Shown: positions 1 through 10,880 of the stretch, piece after piece
Numbering within the stretch: position 1 is the stretch's first letter
Layout of the letters: each line of letters starts with the position of its first letter
From: Henckelia pumila
Lineage: Eukaryota > Streptophyta > Magnoliopsida > Lamiales > Gesneriaceae
NCBI RefSeq assembly: GCF_033568475.1
Contig: NC_133121.1
Coordinates: 6,758,001 to 6,822,000, forward strand
Length of the DNA: 64,000 nt
Direction: 5' to 3'
The notes under the pieces: generated by a model
The model's database searches: none
The model's input: only the letters and a program-made list of their open reading frames with translations
What the model was told of the DNA's origin: nothing
Made by a program: the position numbers and the translations under genes

Positions 1-41
1 GCCTCAGGGCCCGGCTCAATAAGGGGCCCAAAATTTTTAAA

Positions 42-43
<2 letters not shown>

Positions 44-73
<30 letters not shown>
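44..73. repeat. (AT)n microsatellite
   Basis: Uninterrupted AT dinucleotide run of about 15 units inside the hAT remnant. Confidence 0.95.
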
Positions 74-75
<2 letters not shown>

Positions 76-194
76 TGAATTACAATATATTAGCAGTAAG
101 AGCTTTTGTTTTCTGCTTTGGATTTTTGTTTCCTGCTTTTTTGATCTTTTAATTAATTACAATATATTTAGATAATTAAAGAGTGAATCTTTTA

Positions 195-300
195 GGTAGT
201 GTTTGCAATCTTTAAAAATAAGTGATTATGGAGATTCTGTTCACAAATTTATGAAAAAAATCTCCATAATCACTTATTTTTAGAGGTTGCAAACACTACC
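195..300. mobile_element. Tourist-like MITE (PIF/Harbinger), 106 bp
   Basis: The ends GGTAGTGTTTGCAA and TTGCAAACACTACC are perfect inverted repeats. The inversion extends through TAAGTGATTATGGAGATT and its complement, leaving a loop of about 20 nt. The element is flanked by the 3-bp duplication TTA (192-194 and 301-303), as expected for PIF/Harbinger transposition. It sits inside the hAT remnant, so it is younger than that element. Confidence 0.9.
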
Positions 301-305
301 TTAAA

Positions 306-665
306 TAGCTTGATGATATCTTGTAGAGAGCGAGCTTCAACAATTTTGAGTCACGATGGACGTTCAGACATTAGTGATGATGAGTTTTGTTCAGAGCTGA
401 TGGTCGTGAGATGTTATTTAACAAATGAAAAAGAAAAATTGATATAATTCAGGTTTTGGCGAAACTGCATAGTTTATTCCCAAATAATATTTTCTATAAG
501 ATTTTGTTAACCATATCAACAACAGTTGCATCTGCAAAAAAAATCTTCTCGAAGTTGAAATCAATCAAGAATTATCGATCAATAATGTCACAGGACAAAT
601 TGAATGGGCTAGCTATGTTGTCAATTGAGAAAAAATGGTCTGACAATTGGATTATACATATTTGA
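306..665 (+). pseudogene. hAT transposase C-terminal dimerisation domain fragment
   Basis: The open stretch 456-665 reads as the hAT dimerisation domain. Recognisable pieces are LLTISTTVASAKKIFSKLK followed by SIKNYRSIMSQDKLNGLAML and SIEKK, matching the family pattern (T-V-A-S-A-E-R-x-F-S-K-L-K, then S-Q-E-R-L-x-x-L-A-x-L-S-I-E). It has no ATG start. The bases from about 306 to 455 decode to related transposase sequence in other frames, so the frame is broken. No upstream catalytic domain is present. It is a non-functional remnant rather than a domesticated gene. Confidence 0.7.
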
Positions 666-890
666 TAAATATTTTCATCTCTAAACAGTTGACGAGTAGT
701 ATTAATTATGTAGTTATTCGAATATTTTTTGACTTTTCATTAACGTAATATATTGTTTATGATATATTTATATATTGTTTAGTGTATATGTCATTTGCGA
801 ATTAAATTTTAGGGTTATTCGCCGCAACAAGAGGGCCCACTTTTTATATATCGCCTCAAGCCCGGTTGATCATAGGTACGGCTCTGCTCG

Positions 891-2468
891 AGCCTGATGA
901 TAAAAGCTTGAATCAAGCTCGAGTCTCTGTCAATATCTTAAACGAGTCAAGTTCAAGCTTGATACTGGGTTTGGTTTGCATCGTTTACATCTCTAAGCGT
1001 ACCAATGGTCAAGACGCATTTGAAATCAAGCCGCCATAAAAAGAAGAAGGAGAAAATAGGCTCCATGCATCATTATTTTCTATCGTCACGTTACAACTTA
1101 CAAGATTTATGTAAAAGATAATCATTGATCACATGACTAGTACATAAGGGTTTGTTCGAGATATTTTCGGTAAAATAAAAAAGGTCTGAAGAACATTTAT
1201 AGATTAATAATGGGATCTCACTCTGATCGACAATTCGAGCTAGAATTATTAATTCGAAAGACATTATTTTGTGACAAATTTGATAATATAATTAAATTCA
1301 TCTTGAATTTTTGTATAATTGCATAAATATAACTGATCAAGTTATAGGAATTCGATATTTGTAAAAAATCATTTTGCCCTTGTACGAAAAAACATTTTAA
1401 TATTTTCTAAAGAGGTGATGAGTCAAACGAGTAGGAAGAATTGGAAAAGGCAAAAAAAAAACCTAACTACATTACGTTAGAGCTAGCACTAACCTTTTTG
1501 GTCATGCTTTTGTAGTGCATATGATGTGAATGTCAATTTCAAGATTCATTCCTAGCTTTGGATCATCCATGGGTTTTTGTCCATTTGCATTGATTTTGAT
1601 TGGTATAATATCAACACCATCTTCATTTTCTTTCTGAAATTAGGTGTTGGAAATATGTCTTTTAAGGAAGTAATTTGATACGATCGATAACATAAAAATT
1701 TTGAAAGTTTACTTTTTATTTAAGTATAAATAACTTTTTTATAACTTTTTTTTTTTTATTACGTGTGTTGATATTAGACTGTGTGTTTGGGTTGATCGAT
1801 TTGATTTGGAGGGTTGGATTTGATGTGGGGAGTAGTTTGATTGATTAATAACGACGCTCATCTTAAGTACATTTGAAGTCCACTTTTAATTATTGAAATT
1901 GTATATATACGACTTAAATTTGAAGCGGATGTGAAATCCACTTGTTTATACAATTATACAAGCAAGTCAAGGAATTTAAAATCAATGGATTTGAAATTCT
2001 TCATCTCAAATCCATTGTTCCAAGCGAAAAAACCTTTTTGAGCAAATTAGATAAGATCCCCGGCCTAAATAATGGAATTGGTTTAGAAGCAATATTCAAT
2101 TTTTTTTAAAAAAATAAATATACATCTTTAAACTTGTCATCTAATCCTGAAGCACCAACAGTTTCTGGTTAACACAGCATATACGATTAAGAAATTTTTA
2201 ATTTATTTTGTGGTAATAATTTGTCTCATGTATAATTTCAATTAGTAACTTTTCTAAAAAAATATAGTGGGATTTATAATATTATTTCAATAATTCTCCA
2301 ATAAGATTAGATTAATTGGATCATCGGAGTTTATGTACATGGCCCCTTAAAAGGACAAAAAAGAAAGAAAGAAAGAAAAAAAAAAGAATTTATGTACATT
2401 GTATGACTTAAATTTTTATTTGTCTCCGCCGTGTATATGAGCATCGGCACTCGATCAGCAGCCACGGG
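891..2468. other. AT-rich intergenic spacer
   Basis: No coding potential seen on either strand. The part 1785-2035 begins near GTGTGTTTGGGTTGATCG and ends near CCATTGTTCCAAGC, and could be a degraded MITE of the GTGTTTGG class, but no target duplication was found. The 3' UTR of the small gene transcribed from the minus strand should lie just left of 2469. Confidence 0.5.
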
Positions 2469-3786
2469 TCAAAGCAAAGGCACGGCGATTCGCAGCGGCT
2501 TTGGCGGCTGCAGCGGCGGCTTTTGCACCTCAACTACGATCTCTCCCCGTCTTGAAGGGTCTCGTGGACATGGCAACGCAATGAATTTGGGAACATTATC
2601 TCCTGGCATTAGTATTACCTGCGGGCCCTGATTATATATGTCGCTTCAATATCAACAACTACAATAATAATAATTCACTAAAACAAACAAAAATCGAAAA
2701 AAAAATTACAATTTTGATATTAGCTTCATTGAATTTTTTATATTTTAATGCATCAAAATTCAGTTTTAATCTATTTTTTTAAGAAAAAAATTATTTTTGT
2801 TGAAATTCTGACGTGACATTGACATGTGAGTACGTAACCAACTAAAACTAGTATGCCATGTCAGTATTCTCGCGGGAAATAATTACAGGAACCTCATTTT
2901 ACAGCATGGAGAATCAATTAAGTAGCAAATAGGTAGACCGTAGCTCTCAAGGGGTGTTTAAGTTGGTGGAGTATGTGAACTTTTGGTCATAAGTCAAGAG
3001 TTCGATTCTTCCTACCGACACTTTATTGGGCTAGTCTGTCACACAGAGCTTGCCTAGTGTGGTTTACTTGACTAGCGTAGTTTGTAGGCTATTGTGTTAG
3101 TTCAGGAGTTTATTCAAAACGCACTGCAAGGTAACGGCTGCGGGTTCCCACGTTAAAAAAAAAAAAAAAAAAAAAAGTTAACCGTTAACATAGCAGACAA
3201 ATATTGCAATTTTTCCCATTTAGTTTACTAAATGAAGTAAATTTATGGATAAATTAAAAAGAGGGATTTCATCTTAATTAAATTATTCCGACGGTGCAAT
3301 ATAATACAGATCTCAACAATTTCTGACATACATAAGCGATTGAAGTCATAACAAAGAAACTTATCTCGACATAGCACCGATTTATAAATGAAAAATATAC
3401 AACAAAAAATAAATACATTTTACAAAAAATAATTAGTAAATAAGTTCAAATTTTTTGGGCCTCTCATAATTATTTATACACTAGGAGAATATATCGATCG
3501 TGGTTATAATATATATGTGTACTGTACGTATGTAAAATAAAACTATGTATACCATGTTATGATCTTTAGTGAGCTTGGAGTTACTAAGATCGTCATTAGC
3601 CTCGACATCCGTGGCACGAGTCGAGAGAGAACGCCGGAGCTTGTCCCAATGGTAGCAACACGAGAATACACCACTGAGGCTGAATAAGACCAATAACAAT
3701 AGCGCGGTGCCGAGCGGGAACCCGATCGTCGGTCGAGAAGTTGTATCGTGCGAATCCAAAGCAGCGTCATGATATGAACCCTCCAT
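2469..3786 (-). CDS. Small single-pass membrane protein with proline-rich tail (hydroxyproline-rich glycoprotein family, At5g65660-like)
   Basis: Two exons on the minus strand, 3786-3553 and 2627-2469, both phase 0, encode 130 residues. The donor is ATG|GTATAC and the acceptor AATCAG|GGC. Residues 21-47 form a hydrophobic segment (IGFPLGTALLLLVLFSLSGV) followed by FSCCYHWDKLRRSL, the signature of a plant-specific family annotated as hydroxyproline-rich glycoprotein-like. The second exon holds VILMPGDNVPKFIALPCPRD and a basic proline-rich tail (EVQKPPLQPPKPLRIAVPLL). The ATG at 3786 follows a TATA box by about 165 bp. The intron of about 925 bp holds an antisense SINE. No biochemical function is known to me; the layout suggests a short N-terminus, one membrane span and a longer, proline-rich C-terminus. 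Confidence 0.8.
2942..3176 (+). mobile_element. tRNA-derived SINE, family A, full-length copy
   Basis: The 5' part has a box A-like segment (GTTTAAGTTGGTGGAG) and a box B-like segment (AGAGTTCGATTCTTCC) spaced as in a tRNA promoter. A body shared with other copies in this window follows (GTGTGGTTTACTTGACTAG, AACGGCTGCGGGTTCCCAC), ending in an A-tract of about 22 nt at 3155-3176. It lies in the intron of the small membrane-protein gene, antisense to it. Target duplications are not clear. Confidence 0.75.
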
Positions 3787-3949
3787 CAATATCTAGTATT
3801 GTATTGCTTGTTTTTGTGTAGTGTTTCCTCTCCCCACATTGAAAGTGTAAAGAAAGAAAGAAAGATCCCAAGTACTAAAGTGTGAGTTGTGGAGTAGGAG
3901 AATTAGGTCGAGTTTAGGGGGGGGAGAGGGAATTTGGGATGGTGGGGGA

Positions 3950-3957
3950 TTTATAAA
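3950..3957 (-). promoter_or_regulatory. Probable TATA box of the small membrane-protein gene
   Basis: TTTATAAA on the minus strand, followed by a CT/C-rich leader typical of plant transcription starts, about 165 bp upstream of the ATG at 3786. Confidence 0.5.
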
Positions 3958-5404
3958 ATTTATTTTTTGTTTAATCTATTAAATATATATATGTAGTTTT
4001 ATCTTTTTAATTATTTTGGTGCACTAGGGGGTACGTGTAAAGTGTACCTGCACTTGGTACGGAGTGCTTGGCTTTATTGTTTATCAAACTGGCAAGTTGA
4101 AATTTATCATGTAATGCATGTAAAATGTTTGGTTTAGAAATTTTGACAATAATAATTTGAGTATATATAAACTTAATAATCATTTGAGGGATGGTAATTT
4201 TATATATGAACAGTACTAATGCATATTTTGTGTGCATGCAGAAAGATATTTCAAAATTTTATCCCTATCGAAAGGTTATCAATTGATTCCAAAAAAGAAA
4301 AGAGAAAAAAGAAAGCAAGTACTTTACACAAAAGAAAACTATAATGTTGACACGGAAATCACTTCGAAAAGTAGCAAATTTGCGTGGAGATGAACTGTAA
4401 GCCATGACATATCTAATGTTGAGGAGGAGAATGGAGATCACAAAAATATGGCACTTTTTATGGATCACTCCTTTGTGAAATCCTTAAAATATTCTATACT
4501 TGAAATTCAAAAAGGGAAAAAAAATGAATGAATGAATTCTATGCATGAAAAACAGCGATTCTTCTTTGAATGTGATGGTGTAAACAAATAGAATGGTTGA
4601 AGTATTTTTTTTCTTTGATGTGGTGAAATTTTAGTTATTAAAATCATCAACACGTGCTGTCAACTTCTGTTAAAATGTGGAGGATCAACATAATCTAAAG
4701 GTGTTGAGATAATTAGTTATTATTTTAGAAACACTAGGTACACTAAATATATAAGATATGTCTTTTGTGAAACGATAGCAATTATCTTTACCCTTTATAT
4801 CAGTTAGATGTGTCAAATCTATCTATATTTACAATGAAAAATAATATTTTAGACATATTTTTTATTGGACAACCCAAATATGAGATCTACCTCGTAAAAT
4901 AATTAACACGTGAAATCGTTTCATGAGAGTTTTTGTTATATATAAATTGCATTTAGTACTTTTTCAGTTGTTTGGTTCAAATTCTACATTTATGACTATT
5001 TTTTTCTTGTTTTTTGATGATATATATTTATCGACTGAATATCGGGTGCAACAATCATTTCTTAAATGAATCAATTATAGATAAAATGGAAATTTTACAT
5101 TTCAAATGATATCCTTAATCAATGTGAAAAAAAATAAAATAAACAAACAAATATATTTGGAACTAAAAGGTATACAAACACGGAAAATTCCATGCTATCC
5201 GGATGACATATAAGAGAAATTGGATATTTATAACTTACCATTAAACGTGAGATCCATTGAAAAAACAAATTTGAAACTCGCATATGAAAAAAGTGTTAAA
5301 CTTCTGGACAATATAAAGGTATATTCAAATCCAGGGGCGTATATATTCAAACTTATTTAATGGAATACTTTCGTATATATGCTTTGAAACCTTCGAAGCA
5401 ACAA
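3958..5404. other. AT-rich spacer
   Basis: No gene seen. The part 4860-4935 holds a weak relative of the GAGAC-ended repeat (GAGATCTACCTCGTAAAATA, then CGTTTCATGAGAGTTTTTG). Short open frames here have no recognisable protein content. Confidence 0.5.
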
Positions 5405-5439
5405 TTTTTTTTTTTAATGACTTGAAAACCCGCAGTCAT

Positions 5440-5665
5440 TTTTTTATGATATGGGAACCCGTTACCCGCCGTTACCTTTCGGTGCGCACTGGGTAAACTT
5501 CCGTACTAACGAAATAGTTGGCAAACTATGTTAGTCAAGTAAACCACACTAGGTAAACCCTGTGTGACAGACTAGTCCAATAAGGTGTAAACGGGAAAAT
5601 TGAATTTCTGATATCTGATCAAAAATTTATCTATTCCACCAACTTAGATACTCTTTAGAGACCAA
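5440..5665 (-). mobile_element. SINE family A, second copy
   Basis: The reverse complement matches the copy at 2942: GGGAACCCGTTACC, AGTCAAGTAAACCACACTAG, CTGTGTGACAGACTAGTCCA. T-rich stretches at 5405-5415 and 5440-5446 mark the 3' tail. The tRNA-like head (about 5590-5665) is diverged. Confidence 0.65.
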
Positions 5666-6353
5666 CAAATTTACTTTTATACGCATTGTGCGTATGTTTT
5701 CTTTTTAGCAGAGTCGGGATTAGCCGATATGTGCTAAAAAAACTAAAAAAGGCCCAATTAATTGAATTATACCATATGGTCCATGAATTGGGCTTCTACA
5801 GAACAGTAAAAGCATTGTATTTGAACCCTAAACAGAACATTTTCACAGTTCAATAAAATATTTATCTTAGAATGTATATTTGATGAAATCTAATTTTCGG
5901 ACAAAAATTATCCACACTTACTATATATTAAGCACAATTCCCTATCGATACGGACAAGTTACACCAAAGTATAATCATCCTTATGCCCCTTTTTGAATTA
6001 AAAAAAAAAATAAAAATAAAAAATTATGTAAATAAAAATTTCAACAAACTTATTGCAAATCAAATTTTTTTCCTTATTTTATTAAAACATTTATCAAAAT
6101 CGTAAAATTTTAGAATTAATTTCTAATTTTTTACGTGAATACTTATGAAAAATAATCGACTATAAACGTGCAGAAAGACACTATGATGTGGCAAGCTAAT
6201 GTATTAGGGGAGATCATATATAATCTTGAAAATAAAATAATATATATGTATTTTTTTTTTTTAAGCTTATATGTATATTTATTTAAAAAATAGGTATTCT
6301 GAGCATCGGTTCGTTTTATATATTGAATTGAATTTAAATGCAATTTAATTAAA

Positions 6354-6511
6354 AAAAAAATTTGTTTTGGGATTTCAGTTGGGCCATGCTGATCGATCCT
6401 CCAGTAAACAGCAAGTTCCCGAGGGGATAGCGTGACAGTCTTTAATTGGAGAATATGTGGTTCCATGAAACCTGTGCCTATGTAATTAATTAATTTTTCA
6501 ATCAAACTCAC
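6354..6511 (-). other. Unidentified coding-like patch
   Basis: The minus strand encodes about 50 residues with protein-like composition (GTGFMEPHILQLKTVTLSPR then ELAVYWRIDQHGPTEIPK), in contrast to the AT-rich surroundings. It runs into low-complexity sequence on its 3' side. I do not recognise the family. It could be a captured exon, a gene relic or chance. Confidence 0.2.
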
Positions 6512-6637
6512 TCGTCTAGATTATATAGTTTTATTTTTTATATATAGATTTAAAAAATCGTTAGAAAATTAAATTATATACAAATTTTTTATTTTATAAT
6601 TCATTAAAAAAAAAGTACATGTATTTCAAGACGTAAT

Positions 6638-6767
6638 TAATAGATATACATTAGTTAAAAAAATAGAAAAAGATTGTTAAATATAGTATAAAACTATATC
6701 CAATTAATAGATATACATTAGTTAAAAAAATAGAAAAAGATTGTTAAATATAGTATAAAACTATATG
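6638..6767. repeat. Tandem duplication, 67-bp period, two copies
   Basis: The 63 bases from 6641 (TAGATATACATTAGTTAAAA and onward to AAAACTATAT) recur without visible change from 6708. This is a recent local duplication. Confidence 0.9.
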
Positions 6768-7110
6768 TTTTGGATAAACAAAAAGAAAATGTGCCTTATA
6801 TATATAATTGAGCCATAGAAACAAAACAAATAAATATAAGGCAACTCCATCATTGTGCAGGCTGCAGCACATAATTGAAATTCTAATTTAACGTATAAAA
6901 CGCGGAAATTATAATTTAATTTTAATAGTTCCAAGTCTAAGTTTGTAACGTACCCCATATATAAGTTATCATTTAATTTAAAACCAAGAAAGAACATAAG
7001 AAAAAATTGCTTTTAAATCAAGCTCAACCATAGGGTTGGTTTGTTGTTCACCGAAATTGTTGGTTCTAAATTCAATCAAACCAATATACTTCATCCGTCT
7101 TTATTATATA

Positions 7111-8565
7111 TGTAGTGACCCTGCATGGAATCACCTACTAACTGGCAACTAATAGCATGCATTAAACTTAATACAGCAAAATACTTAACAGAGTAAAAAC
7201 GTGCGGAAACTTAACCATAATTTACATATCAACTTAGTAATATAATCCTGGCTTAAATCTGTAGTGATACAACCATATCAAAATTCTTAAAAGTAAACAT
7301 TATACAGCTAATAAATCATGCTGTATAAAAAACTCCTCAAAGCTCCTGTTCCCTAGTCCTGCCTTGAACTACCAGTTCCGTCCATCCTGCGACCTGCCCC
7401 ATGGAATAGGGTGTCCAAGATAACAACTAGGACGTGAGCGCTACGCCCAGTACATAGACATGAGTAAACATATGTATATAATGCATGCAACATGATGACT
7501 GGTAAAAGATCATCTGAAAAGTCATGCTCAGAACCGGCGCCATATGAGTGCTGCCACCGCACGGATCAACCTCTGGGTGCAACCACACTCGTCTAGTACA
7601 CCAGAGTAGACAGACATAAATGCCCCCGCCGTCGCGGTACTCTCAGTGATAGACTATCGAGTATAGAGCTGAGCGGCTCTATAATCAGGTATAACAAGGA
7701 ATAGGTTCAACGTGTATATGCACATGACATATGAGTATAAAAAACGGTAAAGCATACATCATGTCATATAATAATGCCAAATCAATGCAACATATAAACA
7801 TGTATACTCGCTGGCAATCTCAGTCAATGTGTACGTACCTCTAGGCTAGTTCAAGTATAATAGGATCCTAGGTTCCAAGCCTATATTCAAAAGTTCACCG
7901 TAACACTACATAAATTCTATAAGCATTAACTAAGCTAATAAGTACTCCAAAAACTTAAATAGATTCCCGGACCATACCTTCGTCCGTAGTTAGCCCTTTG
8001 CAGTCGCTAGTCCCGGATGACTATAACCACACCTTGGTTATTCCAGAACCCCTATTATAACCGATAGGGCCCTCAAGTGTATATCTCACACTATATAACT
8101 GAAGAAGGAAACTCGGGAATTCGTAATTGAAAATGAACTCTGAACGGCCCTATTTATAGCCAAATTTCTCGGCCAGGATCGGAACTTCCGATTTCGGAAT
8201 CGGAGCTTCCGATCCAGCTCATTGCGTGCATGTCTGCCACGCCAAGATCGTAACTTCCGATCTACGATCGGAGCTTCCGATCTGCTCTATGATCGACACT
8301 TGTCAAAACTCGCGACTGAGTCATCGATCATTTCTGGCAGCTGGGGATCGGAACTTCCGTTCCAGGATCGGAGCTTCCGTTCCGATCGGAGCTTACTATC
8401 CAGGATCGAAGCTTACTATCCGGGATCGGAGCTTACTATCCGGCCCAAAATTAAAAATCCCAAATTTTACTTCTGAAGTCCAATAACACTCCGAAATTGG
8501 TTAAATACCAACCCTTAATCATGTTTAACATATTATTATCTTAAAATGGTATCTGGGTTACTACA
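7111..8565 (-). mobile_element. Solo LTR, 1455 bp, Ty3/Gypsy-like
   Basis: Bounded by TGTAGTGACCC and GGGTTACTACA (11-bp ends with one mismatch) and by a 5-bp target duplication ATATA (7106-7110 and 8566-8570). Read on the minus strand it has a TATA box (GCTATAAATA, 8151-8160). Its presumed U3 carries many copies of a GGATCGGAGCTTCCGATC-like motif (about 8175-8440). No internal domain or second LTR is present, so it is a fossil left by LTR-LTR recombination. Assignment to Ty3/Gypsy rests on general resemblance to asterid LTRs. Confidence 0.75.
8175..8440. repeat. GATCGGAGCTTCCGATC-type short repeats inside the solo LTR
   Basis: About a dozen imperfect copies of GATCGGAAC/GCTTCCGATC and GGATCGGAGCTTACTATCC occur in tandem or palindromic arrangement. 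They make this part of the LTR locally GC-rich. Confidence 0.8.
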
Positions 8566-8570
8566 ATATA

Positions 8571-9690
8571 TGTCTTATTTTTCCTTCACATAGATAAAGT
8601 AAAATCATTTGACAAACAAATTATATACACATTTTATATTTCGTCCTTATTTAGTTCAATTTAAAAATAGTTGCAAATATTTCATTACACATCAATATAT
8701 TAGTAAAATAGTAAAAAAAAAATACGACTGAAATACGATTTCAAAAATATAAAAGCTACAAGTTTACAACATTCAATTATCAATATCAGTGATAAGAATT
8801 AGATAAAATGATTTTAGAACAAATTGAAATAACAGAAATCAATCAATCATGATCCAAGTCAATATACATGGGTGATATTAGATGAATTATAAGTCATCTT
8901 AATAAGTTAGGATCTAGACCGGCTAGGCAACTAATTGTACAAATGAATGAGATTTTACTTTTAGGATTGCTTAAATCATGGATCTAATGATATATATTTT
9001 AATACATGAGTATAATTAATATTGAAGAGCTGACGTGACAAATCATTTAATCATTAGATTGACAATTAAGACAATACTCATAAAATAGATTGAGCTCCAC
9101 CAATAATAATTCTTATCAACAAATTTAGAAAAATATCGCACCCAAAAAAAGCTAAATTTTTAGAAATTGACTGGTTTACGTATCTCCACAATCGGTGTGA
9201 AAAATATTTGTAGCATTAATTATGTGTGATGCGGTTGGTTGACCATAATGAAAGAGGAATGGGGAGCAAGCGTGCAAAGGCCATTGGCATCTAATGATTC
9301 CCGCGCGACAGAGCATGAACATTAAGTTTGCTCGAATTATATCATTAATATAAGTTTTAAAAATTAAGAAACACGGAAACTTTTGTGAGTTTTTCACGGA
9401 TTAATTTTATGAAACATATTTTTTTTTATTCGACCTTTAAAATGGTATTTTTTTTTTCAAGAAAAACTATGTAAGACGAATTTCATATTTTGATCACCCA
9501 TGAAAGAATATTATTTTAATGTCGAAAATATTATTTTTTGTTGTAACTATGAGCAGAGTTGATATGTCTCACAGATAAAGATTTTTAATATCGTATCACA
9601 AAAGACTCATTCTTTTTTTTTTAAATGTAAAAAATATTGCTTTTTATAATACATATCTCAAGGATGTGATCACCGAGTGTATCTCTATTC
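8571..9690. other. AT-rich spacer with a degraded GAGAC-type repeat
   Basis: No gene seen. The part 9460-9625 resembles the dispersed repeat with GTCTCAC/GTGAGAC ends (GATATGTCTCACAGATAAAG, ATCGTATCACAAAAGACTC). The rest is unassigned. Confidence 0.45.
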
Positions 9691-9694
9691 TCTA

Positions 9695-9880
9695 GCCTTA
9701 AAGAATCGTCGAACATGTCTTGTCTATTTATCAGGAGATCAACGAATTGTGTCGCCCACGAGCTTCCGGTTCCAAGTATGGCGTCGAAGTGTGGGATAAT
9801 AAGCTCCCTAATTTCATTTGATCCTTGTTACAACATGATTTACTCAGATTAATAAAATTTCTATTTCTAAAAAAAATTAT
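9695..9880 (+). mobile_element. LINE 3' end remnant (RNase H tail)
   Basis: One frame reads RSTNCVAHEL, the conserved (R-S/A-N-x-V-A-H-x-L) motif of the RNase H domain of plant LINEs. A neighbouring frame reads VWDNKLPNFI, like the terminal W-x-x-x-P-P-x-F-I of the same proteins. It is followed by AATAAAATTTCTATTTCTAA and an A-run, the usual LINE end. It is frameshifted and short, so a dead 5'-truncated copy. Confidence 0.5.
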
Positions 9881-10880
9881 CGAATCGGACCGCCTCACGA
9901 ATAAATATCCATGAGATCATCTTGCAGTAAACCTGCAATTTTAATAAAATATCAATATCGTATTAGGACAAACATTTTGTGGTGCCAATCATGGCCTGAC
10001 ATCATATAATTCAACAATATTTGATGTCATGACAGCACTCCGATGAAATGAAAAGAGGGAAAAAAACAAAAACAAATCGGTTAGGTCATGATCGGTTATG
10101 AAGTATGTCCAAATTCATAAAAGTATGTTAATAGCCGAACGTGCGAACTGCTAGAAGACGCGGGTCTCGCGGCACGCAGATCAGGCGCTCTTGGTAGCTA
10201 CTGGACTAAGGTTCGTATGATGTTTTAAGCGTGACGTGCCTAAATTGAGTGGAAGCTCCACCATATCACGTATGCATACTACATGTGCTCTTCTGAGACG
10301 ACCAGGAACGGTGAATGACGAATGGTTCCCTTCTTCGTCATTGTGTGAGCCCTTACATTTTTTTTACCCTTTGGGACTCTGGACTATGTCATGATGTGTA
10401 AGCTTGATGACGCTACTTTAGCATGTATCTAATGGCCATGGCTGATTCGGCCTGTCGGAGCATGTCTAGGAAAGCGGTCAAGTCCAAGCTGATTGTCATG
10501 TGGACGAGGAAAAGTTTAGTTGGTAACGCACTGATATAATATGGCTCATAGGCATGGCGATTAAGTCAAAAATCTAGGTTCGATATATTCATGAGCACAT
10601 TTATATAAATAATCTCAAGAGTGTCAAGCTTGCTCTAATATTGAGGGATCAGAGGTGCTTGATTAGGTGCGGCTACGTAACTTGGGGTACACAGCGAGTT
10701 ATTGAGTTCAAATGTTATATTAGTTTGGTGATGACTTGATATAATTATGCTCATATGTTCCTTTTCTCGCTCGGTCGCACGCTTTATTCTCTGTATGAAA
10801 AAATGTGTCATAATACAAGAGAATGTGTTGAAGCGACTAGCGAATGATCTTCACTTACTCGAAATGTGTATGAGTGGGAG
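9881..10880. other. Unassigned spacer with a GC-richer block
   Basis: The part 10090-10870 is less AT-rich than its surroundings and non-repetitive to the eye, yet shows no long open frame or recognisable protein motif. It could be decayed transposon interior or an unrecognised non-coding unit. Confidence 0.4.

Larger units (their letters stand above)
1..890 (+). mobile_element. Decayed hAT-superfamily DNA transposon (3' part)
   Basis: Both ends carry GGGCCC-rich motifs: GCCTCAGGGCCCGGCTC near position 1, and GAGGGCCC plus GCCTCAAGCCCGG near 830-870. These resemble the ends of ZMYM-like plant hAT elements. Between them lies a transposase C-terminus. The outer left terminus probably lies beyond the window. 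A Tourist MITE and an (AT)n run interrupt the element, which points to an old insertion. The exact right end is uncertain. Confidence 0.6.

Noticed and set aside
456-665. Possible intact small protein (69 residues)
   Set aside because: It is the tail of a hAT transposase without an ATG start and with frame breaks upstream, so it is a relic.
1785-2040. Possible MITE starting GTGTGTTTGGG
   Set aside because: Ends are only weakly inverted and no target duplication was found.
2431-2631. Plus-strand open frame of 66 residues
   Set aside because: Antisense shadow of exon 2 of the small membrane-protein gene, whose minus-strand reading has conserved motifs and correct splice sites.
8222-8486. Two overlapping open frames in the GATC-rich region
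   Set aside because: Produced by short palindromic repeats in the U3 of a solo LTR; no protein-like conservation.
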